From Hydractinia symbiolongicarpus (Eukaryota; Cnidaria; Hydrozoa; Anthoathecata; Hydractiniidae), in NCBI RefSeq assembly GCF_029227915.1, contig NC_079881.1, positions 9,796,001 to 9,860,000 on the forward strand: DNA of 64,000 nt, written 5' to 3'. This document shows positions 30,208-41,920 of this stretch, in pieces (positions within the stretch are counted from its first letter, which is position 1; each line of letters starts with the position of its first letter). The translations under genes were made by a program, and so were the position numbers. Under the pieces are notes generated by a model that saw only the letters and a program-made list of their open reading frames with translations, made no database searches and was not told the DNA's origin.

Positions 30208-30733
30208 GATTTCGTAGTGTAGTGGATATCACGTGCGCTTTACACGCGCAAGGTCCCAGGTTCGAGCCCGGGCGGAATCATTGATGTTTCCGCGAAGCGA
30301 ACCTCGGCAGAGCCTCTGTAGGTTCCATGTTGTAATGGTTAGCACTCAGGACTCTGAATCTTGCGATCCGAGTTCAAGTCTCAGTGGAACCTGTGCCGTT
30401 ATTTGTGCCTCGGAAGCACCTATTGCGCGTTTGGAAGCAACGGCACTTCAAATATTTTAGTCATTTGCAAGAAGACATTGTAATAACAACGTTCTTCTGA
30501 AATGCATCGGATTAGGGCACAGTGCCTTGTTAGCGCAGTTGGCTGCGCGTCAGTCTCATAATATGAAGGTCGTGAGTTCGATCCTCACACAGGGCAAGGC
30601 TTTTAAAAGCCGCAGTGAATCAAATGTTTAACGCCTATTAAAAAACTAGCAACTCAACAATGATTCCGCCCGGGCTCGAACCGGGGACCTTGCGCGTGTG
30701 AAGCGCACGTGATAACCGCTACACTACTTAATC
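30208..30733. tRNA. Unit 44: Val-TAC(+), Gln-CTG(+), Met-CAT(+), Val-CAC(-)
   Basis: Val(+) 30208-30280, Gln 30321-30392, Met 30524-30596, Val(-) 30661-30733. Gln has T10 (CATGTTG) but an intact T loop. Met has GGCTGCGCG and A40. Val(-) has acceptor GATTAAG. Confidence 0.87.
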
Positions 30734-30824
30734 TAATGAAATTTGGAACCGATGACAAAGGAAAGCAATACAAGGCTAAAATAGCTAGAGAAAAAAGCAA
30801 AAACATGTCGCTTGTTAGTTGCCA

Positions 30825-31350
30825 GATTCCGTAGTGTAGTGGTTATCACGTGCGCTTTACACGCGCAAGGTCCCCGGTTCGAGCCCGGGCGGAATCATTG
30901 ATGTTTCCGCGAAGCGAACCTCGGAAGAGCCTCTGTAGGTTCCATGGTGTAATGGTTAGCACTCAGGACTCTGAATCTTGCGATCCGAGTTCAAGTCTCG
31001 GTGGAACCTGTGCCGTTATTTGTGCCTTGGAAGCACCTATTGGGCGTTTGGAAGCAACGGCACTTCAAATATTTTAGTCATTTTCAAGAAAACATTGTAA
31101 TAACAACGTTCTTCTGAAATGCATCGGATTAGGGCACACTGCCTTGTTAGCGCAGTAGGCAGCGCGTCAGTCTCATAATCTGAAGGTCGTGAGTTCGATC
31201 CTCACACAGGGCAAGGCTTTTAAAAGCCGCAGTGAATCAAATGTTTGACGCCTATTACAAAACTAGCAACTCAACAATTATTCCGCCCGGGCTCGAACCG
31301 GGGACCTTGCGTGTGTGAAGCGCACGTGATAACCGGTACACTACGGAATC
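30825..31350. tRNA. Unit 45: Val-TAC(+), Gln-CTG(+), Met-CAT(+), Val-CAC(-)
   Basis: Val(+) 30825-30897, Gln 30938-31009, Met 31141-31213, Val(-) 31278-31350. Val(-) has G1:A72 and C31:A39 but keeps CAC, unlike units 29 and 37. Confidence 0.89.
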
Positions 31351-31441
31351 CAATGAATTTTGGAACCGATGACAAAGGAAAGCAATACAAGGCTAAAATG
31401 GCTAGAGAAAAAAGCAAAAACATGTCGCTTGTTAGTTTCCA

Positions 31442-31965
31442 GATTCCGTAGTGTAGTGGTTATCACGTGCGCTTAACACGCGCAAGGTCCCCGGTTCGAG
31501 CCCGGGCGGAATCATTGATGTTTCCGCGAAGCGAACCTCGGAAGAGCCTCTGTAGGTTCCATGTTGTAATGGTTAGCACTCAGGACTCTGAATCCTGCGA
31601 TCCGAGTTGAAGTCTCGGTGGAACCTGTGCCGTTATTTGTGCTTTGGAAGCACCTATGGGGCGTTTGGAAGCAACGGCACTTCAAATTTTTAGTCATTTG
31701 CAAGAAGACATTGTAATAACAACGTTCTTATGAAATGCATCGCATTAGGGCACAGTGCCTTGTTAGCGCAGTAGGCAGCGCGTCAGTCTCATAATCTGAA
31801 GGTCGTGAGTTCGATCCTCACACAGGGCAAGGCTTTTAAAAGCCGCAGTGAATCAAATGTTTGACGCCTATTACAAAACTAGCAACTCAACAATGATTCC
31901 GCCGGGCTCGAACCGGGGACCTTGGGCGTGTGAAGCGCACGTGATAACCGGTACACTACGGAATC
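31442..31965. tRNA. Unit 46: Val-AAC(+), degenerate Gln(+), Met-CAT(+), degenerate Val(-)
   Basis: Val(+) 31442-31514, Gln 31555-31626, Met 31757-31829, Val(-) 31894-31965. Gln has T10 and a TTG T loop. Val(-) lacks a T-stem G and has a mismatched anticodon stem, as in unit 3. Confidence 0.86.
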
Positions 31966-32056
31966 CAATGAATTTTGGAACCGATGACAAAGGAAAGCAA
32001 TACAAGGCTAAAATGGCTAGAGAAAAAAGCAAAAACATGTCGCTTGTTAGTTTCCA

Positions 32057-32582
32057 GATTCCGTAGTGTAGTGGTTATCACGTGCGCTTAACACGCGCAA
32101 GGTCCCCGGTTCGAGCCCGGGCGGAATCATTGATGTTTCCGCGAAGCGAACCTCGGAAGAGCCTCTGTAGGTTCCATGGTGTAATGGTTAGCACTCAGGA
32201 CTCTGAATCTTGCGATCCGAGTTCAAGTCTCGGTGGAACCTGTGACGTTATTTGTGCCTTGGAAGCACCTATTGGGCGTTTTGAAGCAACGGCACTTCAA
32301 ATATTTTAGTCATTTTTAAGAAAACATTGTAATAACAACGTTCTTCTGAAATGCATCGGATTAGGGCACACTGCCTTGTTAGCGCAGTAGGCAGCGCGTC
32401 AGTCTCATAATCTGAAGGTCGTGAGTTCGATCCTCACACAGGGCAAGGCTTTTAAAAGCCGCAGTGAATCAAATGTTTGACGCCTATTACAAAACTAACA
32501 ACTCAACAATTATTCCGCCCGGGCTCGAACCGGGGACCTTGCGTGTGTGAAGCGCACGTGATAACCGGTACACTACGGAATC
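32057..32582. tRNA. Unit 47: Val-AAC(+), Gln-CTG(+), Met-CAT(+), Val-CAC(-)
   Basis: Val(+) 32057-32129, Gln 32170-32241, Met 32373-32445, Val(-) 32510-32582. Gln is the intact form here. The trailer stem-loop has a mismatch (GTGACGTT). Val(-) has G1:A72. Confidence 0.9.
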
Positions 32583-32673
32583 CAATGAATTTTGGAACCG
32601 ATGACAAAGGAAAGCAATACAAGGCTAAAATGGCTAGAGAAAAAAGCAAAAACATGTCGCTTGTTAGTTTCCA

Positions 32674-33197
32674 GATTCCGTAGTGTAGTGGTTATCACGT
32701 GCGCTTAACACGCGCAAGGTCCCCGGTTCGAGCCCGGGCGGAATCATTGATGTTTCCGCGAAGCGAACCTCGGAAGAGCCTCTGTAGGTTCCATGTTGTA
32801 ATGGTTAGCACTCAGGACTCTGAATCCTGCGATCCGAGTTGAAGTCTCGGTGGAACCTGTGCCGTTATTTGTGCTTTGGAAGCACCTATGGGGCGTTTGG
32901 AAGCAACGGCACTTCAAATTTTTAGTCATTTGCAAGAAGACATTGTAATAACAACGTTCTTATGAAATGCATCGCATTAGGGCACAGTGCCTTGTTAGCG
33001 CAGTAGGCAGCGCGTCAGTCTCATAATCTGAAGGTCGTGAGTTCGATCCTCACACAGGGCAAGGCTTTTAAAAGCCGCAGTGAATCAAATGTTTGACGCC
33101 TATTACAAAACTAGCAACTCAACAATGATTCCGCCGGGCTCGAACCGGGGACCTTGGGCGTGTGAAGCGCACGTGATAACCGGTACACTACGGAATC
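32674..33197. tRNA. Unit 48: Val-AAC(+), degenerate Gln(+), Met-CAT(+), degenerate Val(-)
   Basis: Val(+) 32674-32746, Gln 32787-32858, Met 32989-33061, Val(-) 33126-33197. A near copy of unit 46, 1232 bp on. Confidence 0.86.
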
Positions 33198-33288
33198 CAA
33201 TGAATTTTGGAACCGATGACAAAGGAAAGCAATACAAGGCTAAAATGGCTAGAGAAAAAAGCAAAAACATGTCGCTTGTTAGTTTCCA

Positions 33289-33812
33289 GATTCCGTAGTG
33301 TAGTGGTTATCACGTGCGCTTAACACGCGCAAGGTCCCCGGTTCGAGCCCGGGCGGAATCATTGATGTTTCCGCGAAGCGAACCTCGGAAGAGCCTCTGT
33401 AGGTTCCATGTTGTAATGGTTAGCACTCAGGACTCTGAATCCTGCGATCCGAGTTGAAGTCTCGGTGGAACCTGTGCCGTTATTTGTGCTTTGGAAGCAC
33501 CTATGGGGCGTTTGGAAGCAACGGCACTTCAAATTTTTAGTCATTTGCAAGAAGACAATGTAATAACAACGTTCTTATGAAATGCATCGCATTAGGGCAC
33601 AGTGCCTTGTTAGCGCAGTAGGCAGCGCGTCAGTCTCATAATCTGAAGGTCGTGAGTTCGATCCTCACACAGGGCAAGGCTTTTAAAAGCCGCAGTGAAT
33701 CAAATGTTTGACGCCTATTACAAAACTAGCAACTCAACAATGATTCCGCCGGGCTCGAACCGGGGACCTTGGGCGTGTGAAGCGCATGTGATAACCGCTA
33801 CACTACGGAATC
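33289..33812. tRNA. Unit 49: Val-AAC(+), degenerate Gln(+), Met-CAT(+), degenerate Val(-)
   Basis: Val(+) 33289-33361, Gln 33402-33473, Met 33604-33676, Val(-) 33741-33812. Val(-) has GCGCATG on the plus strand, shared with unit 64. Confidence 0.86.
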
Positions 33813-33903
33813 CAATGAATTTTGGAACCGATGACGAAAGAAAGCAATACAAGGCTGAAATAGCTAGAGAAAAGAGCAAAAACATGTCGCTTGTTAGTTG
33901 CCA

Positions 33904-34427
33904 GATTCCGTAGTGTAGTGGTTATCACGTGCGCTTAACACGCGCAAGGTCCCCGGTTCGAGCCCGGGCGGAATCATTGATGTTTCCGCGAAGCGAACCT
34001 CGGAAGAGCCTCTGTAGGTTCCATGTTGTAATGGTTAGCACTCAGGACTCTGAATCCTGCGATCCGAGTTGAAGTCTCGGTGGAACCTGTGCCGTTATTT
34101 GTGCTTTGGAAGCACCTATGGGGCGTTTGGAAGCAACGGCACTTCAAATTTTTAGTCATTTGCAAGAAGACATTGTAATAACAACGTTCTTCTGAAATGC
34201 ATCGCATTAGGGCACAGTGCCTTGTTAGTGCAGTAGGCAGCGCGTCAGTCTCATTATCTGAAGGTCGTGAGTTCGATCCTCACACAGGGCAAGGCTTTTA
34301 AAAGCCGCAGTGAATCAAATATTTGACGCCTATTACAAAACTAGCAACTCAACAATAATTCCGCCGGGCTCGAACCGGGGACCTTGGGCGTGTGAAGCGC
34401 ACGTGATAACCGCTACACTACGGAATC
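33904..34427. tRNA. Unit 50: Val-AAC(+), degenerate Gln(+), Met-CAT(+), degenerate Val(-)
   Basis: Val(+) 33904-33976, Gln 34017-34088, Met 34219-34291, Val(-) 34356-34427. Met has loop CTCATTA (A37 to T). Val(-) has T72 as well as the short T stem. Confidence 0.85.
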
Positions 34428-34518
34428 CAATCAATTTTGGAACCTATGACGAAGGAAAGCAATACAAGGCTAAAATAGCTAGAGAAAAAAGCACAAACAT
34501 GTCGCTTGTTAGTTGCCA

Positions 34519-35044
34519 GATTCCGTAGTGTAGTGGTTATCACGTGCGCTTTACACGCGCAAGGTCCCCGGTTCGAGCCCGGGCGGAATCATTGATGTTT
34601 CCGCGAAGCGAACCTCGGAAGAGCCTCTGTAGGTTCCATGGTGTAATGGTTAGCACTCAGGACTCTGAATCTTGCGGTCCGAGTTCAAGTCTCGGTGGAA
34701 CCTGTGCCGTTATTTGTCCCTCGGAAGCACTTATTGGGCGTTTGGAAGCAACGGCACTTCAAATATTTTAGTCATTTGCAAGAAGACATTGTAATAACAA
34801 TGTTCTTCTGAAATGCATCGGAATAGGGCATAGGGCCTTGTTAGCGCAGTAGGCAGCGCGTCAGTCTCATAATCTGAAGGTCGTGAGTTTGATCCTCACA
34901 CAGGGCAAGGCTTTTAAAAGCCGCAGTGAATCAAATGTTTGACGCCTATTACAAAACTAGCAACTCAACAAGGATTCCGCCCGAGCTCGAACCGGGGACC
35001 TTGCGCGTGTGAGGCGCACGGGATAACCGCTACACTACGTAATC
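34519..35044. tRNA. Unit 51: Val-TAC(+), Gln-CTG(+), Met-CAT(+), Val-CAC(-)
   Basis: Val(+) 34519-34591, Gln 34632-34703, Met 34835-34907, Val(-) 34972-35044. Matches unit 25 at an offset of 16031 bp, including discriminator C in Val(-). Confidence 0.88.
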
Positions 35045-35135
35045 CAATGAATTTTGGAACCTATGACGAAGGAAAGCAATACAAGGCTAAAATAACTAGA
35101 GAAAAAAGCAAAAACATGTCGCTTGTTAGTTGCCA

Positions 35136-35660
35136 GATTCCGTAGTGTAGTGGTTATCACGTGCGCTTTACACGCGCAAGGTCACCGGTTCGAGCCCGGG
35201 CGGAATCATTGATGTTTCCGCGAAGCGAACCTCGGAAGAGCCTCTGTAGGTTCCATGGTGTATGGTTAGCACTCAGGACTCTGAATCCTGCGATCCCAGT
35301 TCAAGTCTTGGTGGAACCTGTGCCGTTATTTGTGCCTCGGAAGCACCTATTGGGTGTTTGGAAGCAACGGCACTTCAAATATTTTAGTCATTTGCAAGAA
35401 GACATTGTAATAACAACGTTCTTCTGAAATGCATCGGATTAGGGCACAGTGCCTTGTTAGCGCAGTAGGCAGCGCGTCAGTCTCATAATCTGAAGGTCGT
35501 GAGTTCGATCCTCACACAGGGCAAGGCTTTTAAAAGCCGCAGTGAATCAAATGTTTGACGCCTATTACAAAACTAGCAACTCAACAATGATTCCGCCCGA
35601 GCTCGAACCGCGGACCTTGCGCGTGTGAAGCGCACGTGATAACCGCTACACTACGTAATC
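35136..35660. tRNA. Unit 52: Val-TAC(+), Gln-CTG(+, 71 nt), Met-CAT(+), Val-CAC(-)
   Basis: Val(+) 35136-35208, Gln 35249-35319, Met 35451-35523, Val(-) 35588-35660. A copy of unit 26 with the short Gln D loop. Confidence 0.86.
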
Positions 35661-35751
35661 CAATGAATTTTGGAACCTATGACGAAGGGAAGCAATACAA
35701 GGCTAAATAAGCTAGAGAAAAAAGCAAAAACATGTCGCTTGTTAGTTGCCA

Positions 35752-36277
35752 TATTCCGTTGTGTAGTGGTTATCACGTGCGCTTTACACGCACAAGGTCC
35801 CCGGTTCGAGCCCGGGCGGAATCATTGATGTTTCCGCGAAGCGAACCTCGGAAGAGCCTCTGTAGGTTCCATGGTGTAATGGTTAGCACTCAGGACTCTG
35901 AATCCTGCGATCCGAGTTCAAGTCTCGGTGGAACCTGTGCCGTTATTTGTGCCTCGGAAGCACCTATTGGGCGTTTGGAAGCAACGGCACTTCAAATATT
36001 TTAGTCATTTGCAAGAAGACATTGTAATAACAACGTTCTTCTGAAATGCATCGGATTAGGGCACAGTGCCTTGTTAGCGCAGTAGGCAGCACGTCAGTCT
36101 CATAATCTGAAGATCGAGAGTTCGATCCTCACACAGGGCAAAGCTTTTAAAAGCCGCAGTGAGTCAAATGTTTGACGCCTATTACAAAACTAGCAACTCA
36201 ACAATGATTCCGCCCGAGCTCGAACCGAGAACCTTGCGCGTGTGAAGCACACGTGATATCCGCTACACTACGTAATC
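35752..36277. tRNA. Unit 53: Val-TAC(+, weak), Gln-CTG(+), Met-CAT(+), Val-CAC(-)
   Basis: Val(+) 35752-35824, Gln 35865-35936, Met 36068-36140, Val(-) 36205-36277. A copy of unit 27 with T1:C72 in Val(+). Confidence 0.87.
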
Positions 36278-36368
36278 CAATGAATTTTGGAACCTATGAC
36301 GAAGAAAAGCAATACAAGGCTAAAATAGCTAGAGAAAAAAGCAAAAACATGTCGCTTGTTAGTTGCCA

Positions 36369-36894
36369 GATTTCGTAGTGTAGTGGATATCACGTGCGCT
36401 TTACACGCGCAAGGTCCCCGGTTCGAGCCCGGGCGGAATCATTGATGTTTCCGCGAAGCGAACCTCGGAAGAGCCTCTGTAGGTTCCATGGTGTAATGGT
36501 TAGCACTCAGGACTCTGAATCTTGCGATCCGAGTTCAAGTCTCAGTGGAACCTGTGCCGTTATTTGTGCCTCGGAAGCACCTATTGGGCGTTTGGAAGCA
36601 ACGGCACTTCAAATATTTTAGTCATTTGCAAGAAGACATTGTAATAACAACGTTCTTCTGAAATGCATCGGATTAGGGCACAGTGCCTTGTTAGCGCAGT
36701 TGGCAGCGCGTCAGTCTCATAATATGAAGGTCGTGAGTTCGATTCTCAAACAGGGCAAGGCTTTTAAAAGCCGCAGTGAATCAAATGTTTGACGCCTATT
36801 AAAAAACTAGCAACTCAACAATGATTCCGCCCGGGCTCGAACCGGGGACCTTGCGCGTGTGAAGCGCACGTGATAACCGCTACACTACGGAATC
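36369..36894. tRNA. Unit 54: Val-TAC(+), Gln-CTG(+), Met-CAT(+), Val-CAC(-)
   Basis: Val(+) 36369-36441, Gln 36482-36553, Met 36685-36757, Val(-) 36822-36894. A copy of units 28 and 36. Met has TCTCAAACAGG near its 3' end. Confidence 0.89.
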
Positions 36895-36985
36895 TAATGA
36901 AATTTGGAACCGATGACAAAGGAAAGCAATACAAGGCTAAAATAGCTAGAGAAAAAAGCAAAAACATGTCGCTTGTTATTTGCCA

Positions 36986-37511
36986 GATTCCGTAGTGTAG
37001 TGGTTATCACGTGCGCTTTACAGGCGCAAGGTCCCCGGTTCGAGCCCGGGCGGAATCATTGATGTTTCCGCGAAGCGAACCTCGGAAGAGCCTCTGTAGG
37101 TTCCATGGTGTAATGGTTAGCACTCAGCACTCTGAATCTTGCGATCCGAGTTCAAGTCTCGGTGGAACCTGTGCCGTTATTTGTGCCTTGGAAGCACCTA
37201 TTGGGCGTTTGGAAGCAACGGCACTTCAAATATTTTAGTCATTTTCAAGAAAACATTGTAATAACAACGTTCTTCTGAAATGCATCGGATTAGGGCACAG
37301 TGCCTTGTTAGCGCAGTAGGCAGCGCGTCAGTCTCATAATCTGAAGGTCGTGAGTTCGATCCTCACACAGGGCAAGGCTTTTAAAAGCCGCAGTGAATCA
37401 AATGTTTGACGCCTATTACAAAACTAGCAACTCAACAATTATTCCGCCCGGGCTCGAACCGGGGACCTTGCGTGTGTAAAGCGCACGTGATAACCGGTAC
37501 ACTACGGAATC
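36986..37511. tRNA. Unit 55: Val-TAC(+), Gln-CTG(+), Met-CAT(+), Val-TAC(-)
   Basis: Val(+) 36986-37058, Gln 37099-37170, Met 37302-37374, Val(-) 37439-37511. A copy of units 29 and 37. Confidence 0.87.
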
Positions 37512-37602
37512 CAATGAATTTTGGAACCGATGACAAAGGAAAGCAATACAAGGCTAAAATGGCTAGAGAAAAAAGCAAAAACATGTCGCTTGTTAGTTTC
37601 CA

Positions 37603-38127
37603 GATTCCGTAGTGTAGTGGTTATCACGTGCGCTTAACACGCGCAAGGTCCCCGGTTCGAGCCCGGGCGGAATCATTGATGTTTCCGCGAAGCGAACCTC
37701 GGAAGAGCCTCTGTAGGTTCCATGTTGTAATGGTTAGCACTCAGGACTCTGAATCCTGCGATCCGAGTTGAAGTCTCGGTGGAACCTGTGCCGTTATTTG
37801 TGCTTTGGAAGCACCTATGGGGCGTTTGGAAGCAACGGCACTTCAAATTTTTGGTCATTTGCAAGAAGACATTGTAATAACAATGTTCTTCTGAAATGCA
37901 TCAGATTAGGGTACAGTGCCTTGTTAGCGCAGTAGGCAGCGCGTCAGTCTCATAATCTGAAGGTCGTGAGTTCGATCCTCACACAGGGCAAGGCTTTTAA
38001 AAGCCGCAGTGAATCAAATGTTTGACGCCTATTACAAAACTAGCAACTCAACAATGATTCCGCCCGAGCTCGAACCGGGGGCCTTGCGCGTGTGAAGCGC
38101 ACGTGATAACCGCTACACTACGTAATC
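37603..38127. tRNA. Unit 56: Val-AAC(+), degenerate Gln(+), Met-CAT(+), Val-CAC(-)
   Basis: Val(+) 37603-37675, Gln 37716-37787, Met 37918-37990, Val(-) 38055-38127. A copy of units 30 and 38, with an intact Val(+) T stem here. Confidence 0.87.
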
Positions 38128-38218
38128 CAATAAATTTTGGAACCTATGACGAAGGAAAGCAATACAAGGCTAAAATAGCTAGAGAAAAAAGCAAAAACAT
38201 GTCGCTTGTTAGTTGCCA

Positions 38219-38744
38219 GATTCCGTAGTGTAGTGGTTATCACGTGCGCTTTACACGCGCAAGGTCCCCGGTTCGAGCCTGGGCGGAATCATTGATGTTT
38301 TCGCGAAGCGAACCTTGGAAGAGCCTCTGTAGGTTCCATGGTGTAATGGTTAGCACTCAGGACTCTGAATCCTGCGATCCGAGTTCAAGTCTCGGTGGAA
38401 CCTGTGCCGTTATTTGTGCCTCGGAAGCACCTATTGGGCGTTTGGAAGCAACGGCACTTCAAATATTTTAGTCATTTGCAAGAAGACATTGTAATAACAA
38501 CGTTCTTCTGAAATGCATCGGATTAGGGCACAGTGCCTTGTTAGTGCAGTAGGCAGCGCGTCAGTCTCATAATCTGAAGGTCGAGAGTTCGATCCTCACA
38601 CAGGGCAAGGCTTGTAAAAGCCGCAGTGAATCAAATTTTTGACGCCTATTACAAAACTAGCAACTCAACAATGATTCCGCCCGAGCACGAACCGGGAACC
38701 TTGCGCGTGTGAAGCGCACGTGATAACCGCTACACTACGTAATC
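38219..38744. tRNA. Unit 57: Val-TAC(+), Gln-CTG(+), Met-CAT(+), Val-CAC(-)
   Basis: Val(+) 38219-38291, Gln 38332-38403, Met 38535-38607, Val(-) 38672-38744. A copy of units 31 and 39. Confidence 0.9.
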
Positions 38745-38835
38745 CAATGAATTTTGGAACCTATGACGAAGGAAAGCAATACAAGGCTAAAATAGCTAGA
38801 GAAAAAAGCAAAAACATGTCGCTTGTTAGTTGCCA

Positions 38836-39361
38836 GATTCCGTAGTGTAGTGGTTATCACGTGCGCTTTACACGCGCAAGGTCCCCGGTTCGAGCCCGGG
38901 CTGAATCATTGATGTTTCCGCGAAGCGAACCTCCGAAGAGCCTCTGTAGGTTCCATGGTGTAATGGTTAGCACTCAGGACTCCGAATCTTGGGATCCGAG
39001 TTCAAGTCTCGGTGGAACCTGTGCCGTTATTTGTTCCTCGGAAGCACCTATTGGGCGTTTGGAAGCAATGGCACTTCAAATATTTTAGTCATTTGCAAGA
39101 AGACATTGTAATAACAACGTTCTTCTGAAATGCATCGGATTAGTGCACAGTGCCTTGTTAGCGCAGTAGGCAGCGCGTCAGTCTCATAATCTGAAGGTCG
39201 TGAGTTCGATCCTCACACAGGGCAAGGCTTTTAAAAGCCGCAGTGAATCAAATGTTTGACGCCTATTACAAAACTAGCAACTCGACAATGATTCCGCCCG
39301 AGCTCGAACCGGGGACCTTGCGCGTGTGAAGCGCACGTGATAACCGCTACACTACGTAATC
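38836..39361. tRNA. Unit 58: Val-TAC(+), Gln-type CCG(+), Met-CAT(+), Val-CAC(-)
   Basis: Val(+) 38836-38908, Gln-type CCG 38949-39020, Met 39152-39224, Val(-) 39289-39361. A copy of units 32 and 40. Confidence 0.88.
38949..39020 (+). tRNA. tRNA-Gln body with CCG anticodon, unit 58
   Basis: Same form as units 23, 32 and 40. Confidence 0.85.
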
Positions 39362-39452
39362 CAATGAATTTTGGAACCTATGACGAAGGAAAGCAATACA
39401 AGGCTAAAATAGCTAGAGAAAAAAGCAAAAACAGGTCGCTTGTAAGTTGCCA

Positions 39453-39978
39453 GATTCCGTAGTGTAGTGGTTATCACGTGCGGTTTACACGTGCAAGGTC
39501 CCCGGTTCGATCCCGGGCGGAATCATTGATGTTTCCGCGAAGCGAACCTCGGAAGAGCCTCTGTAGGTTCCATGGTGTAATAGTTAGCACTCAGGACTCT
39601 GAATCCTGCGATCCGAGTTCAAGTCTCGGTGGAACCTGTGCCGTTATTTGTGCCTCGGAAGCACCTATTGGGCGTTTGGAAGCAACGGCACTTCAAATAT
39701 TTTAGTCATTTGCAAGAAGACATTGTAATAACAACGTTCTTCTGAAATGCATCGGATTAGGGCACAGTGCCTTGTTAGCGCAGTAGGCAGCGCGTCAGTC
39801 TCATAATCTGAAGGTCGTGAGTTCGATCCTCACACAGGGCAAGGCTTTTAAAAGCCGCAGTGAATCAAATGTTTGACGCCTATTACAAAACTAGCAACTC
39901 AACAATGATTCCGCCCGAGCTCGAACCGGGGACCTTGCGCGTGTGAAGCGCACGTGATAACCGCTACACTACGTAATC
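39453..39978. tRNA. Unit 59: Val-TAC(+), Gln-CTG(+), Met-CAT(+), Val-CAC(-)
   Basis: Val(+) 39453-39525, Gln 39566-39637, Met 39769-39841, Val(-) 39906-39978. A copy of units 33 and 41, but Met keeps the common GGCAGCGCG. Confidence 0.89.
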
Positions 39979-40069
39979 CAATGAATTTTGGAACCTATGA
40001 CGAAGGAAAGCAATACAAGGCTAAAATAGCTAGAGAAAAAAGCACAAACATGTCGCTTGTTAGTTGCCA

Positions 40070-40595
40070 GATTCCGTAGTGTAGTGGTTATCACGTGCGC
40101 TTTACACGCGCAAGGTCCCCGGTTCGAGCCCGGGCGGAATCATTGATGTTTCCGCGAAGCGAACCTCGGAAGAGCCTCTGTAGGTTCCATGGTGTAATGG
40201 TTAGCACTCAGGACTCTGAATCTTGCGGTCCGAGTTCAAGTCTCGGTGGAACCTGTGCCGTTATTTGTCCCTCGGAAGCACTTATTGGGCGTTTGGAAGC
40301 AACGGCACTTCAAATATTTTAGTCATTTGCAAGAAGACATTGTAATAACAATGTTCTTCTGAAATGCATCGGAATAGGGCATAGGACCTTGTTAGCGCAG
40401 TAGGCAGCGCGTCAGTCTCATAATCTGAAGGTCGTGAGTTTGATCCTCACACAGGGCAAGGCTTTTAAAAGCCGCAGTGAATCAAATGTTTGACGCCTAT
40501 TACAAAACTAGCAACTCAACAATGATTCCGCCCGAGCTCGAACCGGGGACCTTGCGCGTGTGAGGCGCACGGGATAACCGCTACACTACGTAATC
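40070..40595. tRNA. Unit 60: Val-TAC(+), Gln-CTG(+), Met-CAT(+), Val-CAC(-)
   Basis: Val(+) 40070-40142, Gln 40183-40254, Met 40386-40458, Val(-) 40523-40595. Met begins with A, giving A1:C72, and has T loop TTTGATC. Confidence 0.88.
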
Positions 40596-40686
40596 CAATG
40601 AATTTTGGAACCTATGACGAAGGAAAGCAATACAAGGCCAAAATAGCTAGAGAAAAAAGCAAAAATATGTCGCTTGTTAGTTGCCA

Positions 40687-41212
40687 GATTCCGTAGTGTA
40701 GTGGTTATCACGTGCGCTTTACACGCGCAAGGTCCCCGGTTCGAGCCCGGGCGGAATCATTGATGTTTCCGCGAAGCGAACCTCGGAAGAGCCTCTGTAG
40801 GTTCCATGGTGTAATGGTTTGCACTCAGGACTCTGAATCCTGCGATCCGAGTTCAAGTCTCGGTGGAACCTGTGCCGTTATTTGTGCCTCGGAAGCACCT
40901 ATTGGGCGTTTGGAAGCAACGGCACTTCAAATATTTTAGTCATTTGCAAGAAGACATTGTAATAACAACGTTCTTCTGAAATGCATCGGATTAGGGCACA
41001 GTGCCTTGTTAGCGCAGTAGGCAGCACGTCAGTCTCATAATCTGAAGGTCGAGAGTTCGATCCTCACACAGGGCAAGGCTTTTAAAAGCCGCAGTGAGTC
41101 AAATGTTTGACGCCTATTACAAAACTAGCAACTCAACAATGATTCCGCCCGAGCTCGAACCGAGAACCTTGCGCGTGTGAAGCACACGTGATATCCGCTA
41201 CACTACGTAATC
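40687..41212. tRNA. Unit 61: Val-TAC(+), Gln-CTG(+), Met-CAT(+), Val-CAC(-)
   Basis: Val(+) 40687-40759, Gln 40800-40871, Met 41003-41075, Val(-) 41140-41212. A copy of units 35 and 43. Confidence 0.9.
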
Positions 41213-41303
41213 CAATGAATTTTGGAACCTATGACGAAGAAAAGCAATGCAAGGCTAAAATAGCTAGAGAAAAAAGCAAAAACATGTCGCTTGTTAGTTG
41301 CCA

Positions 41304-41829
41304 GATTTCGTAGTGTAGTGGATATCACGTGCGCTTCACACGCGCAAGGTCCCCGGTTCGAGCCCGGGCGGAATCATTGATGTTTCCGCGAAGCGAACCT
41401 CGGAAGAGCCTCTGTAGGTTCCATGTTGTAATGGTTAGCACTCAGGACTCTGAATCTTGCGATCCGAGTTCAAGTCTCAGTGGAACCTGTGCCGTTATTT
41501 GTGCCTCGGAAGCACCTATTGCGCGTTTGGAAGCAACGGCACTTCAAATATTTTAGTCATTTGCAAGAAGACATTGTAATAACAACGTTCTTCTGAAATG
41601 CATCGGATTAGGGCACAGTGCCTTGTTAGCGCAGTTGGCTGCGCGTCAGTCTCATAATATGAAGGTCGTGAGTTCGATCCTCACACAGGGCAAGGCTTTT
41701 AAAAGCCGCAGTGAATCAAATGTTTAACGCCTATTAAAAAACTAGCAACTCAACAATGATTCCGCCCGGGCTCGAACCGGGGACCTTGCGCGTGTGAAGC
41801 GCACGTGATAACCGCTACACTACTTAATC
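41304..41829. tRNA. Unit 62: Val-CAC(+), Gln-CTG(+), Met-CAT(+), Val-CAC(-)
   Basis: Val(+) 41304-41376, Gln 41417-41488, Met 41620-41692, Val(-) 41757-41829. This is the only plus-strand Val with loop TTCACAC (CAC). Otherwise it matches unit 44 at an offset of 11096 bp, which has TAC. Confidence 0.9.
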
Positions 41830-41920
41830 TAATGAAATTTGGAACCGATGACAAAGGAAAGCAATACAAGGCTAAAATAGCTAGAGAAAAAAGCAAAAAC
41901 ATGTCGCTTGTTAGTTGCCA

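Larger units (their letters stand above)
20363..30232. repeat. Two tandem copies of an eight-unit, 4935-bp higher-order repeat
   Basis: Units 28-35 and 36-43 carry the same ordered series of variants: GGATATC Val, TAC Val(-), AAC Val with degenerate Gln, broken T-run, CCG Gln, G31 Val, TTTGATC Met, GGTTTGCAC Gln. A third full copy is units 54-61 (36394-41328). Confidence 0.9.
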
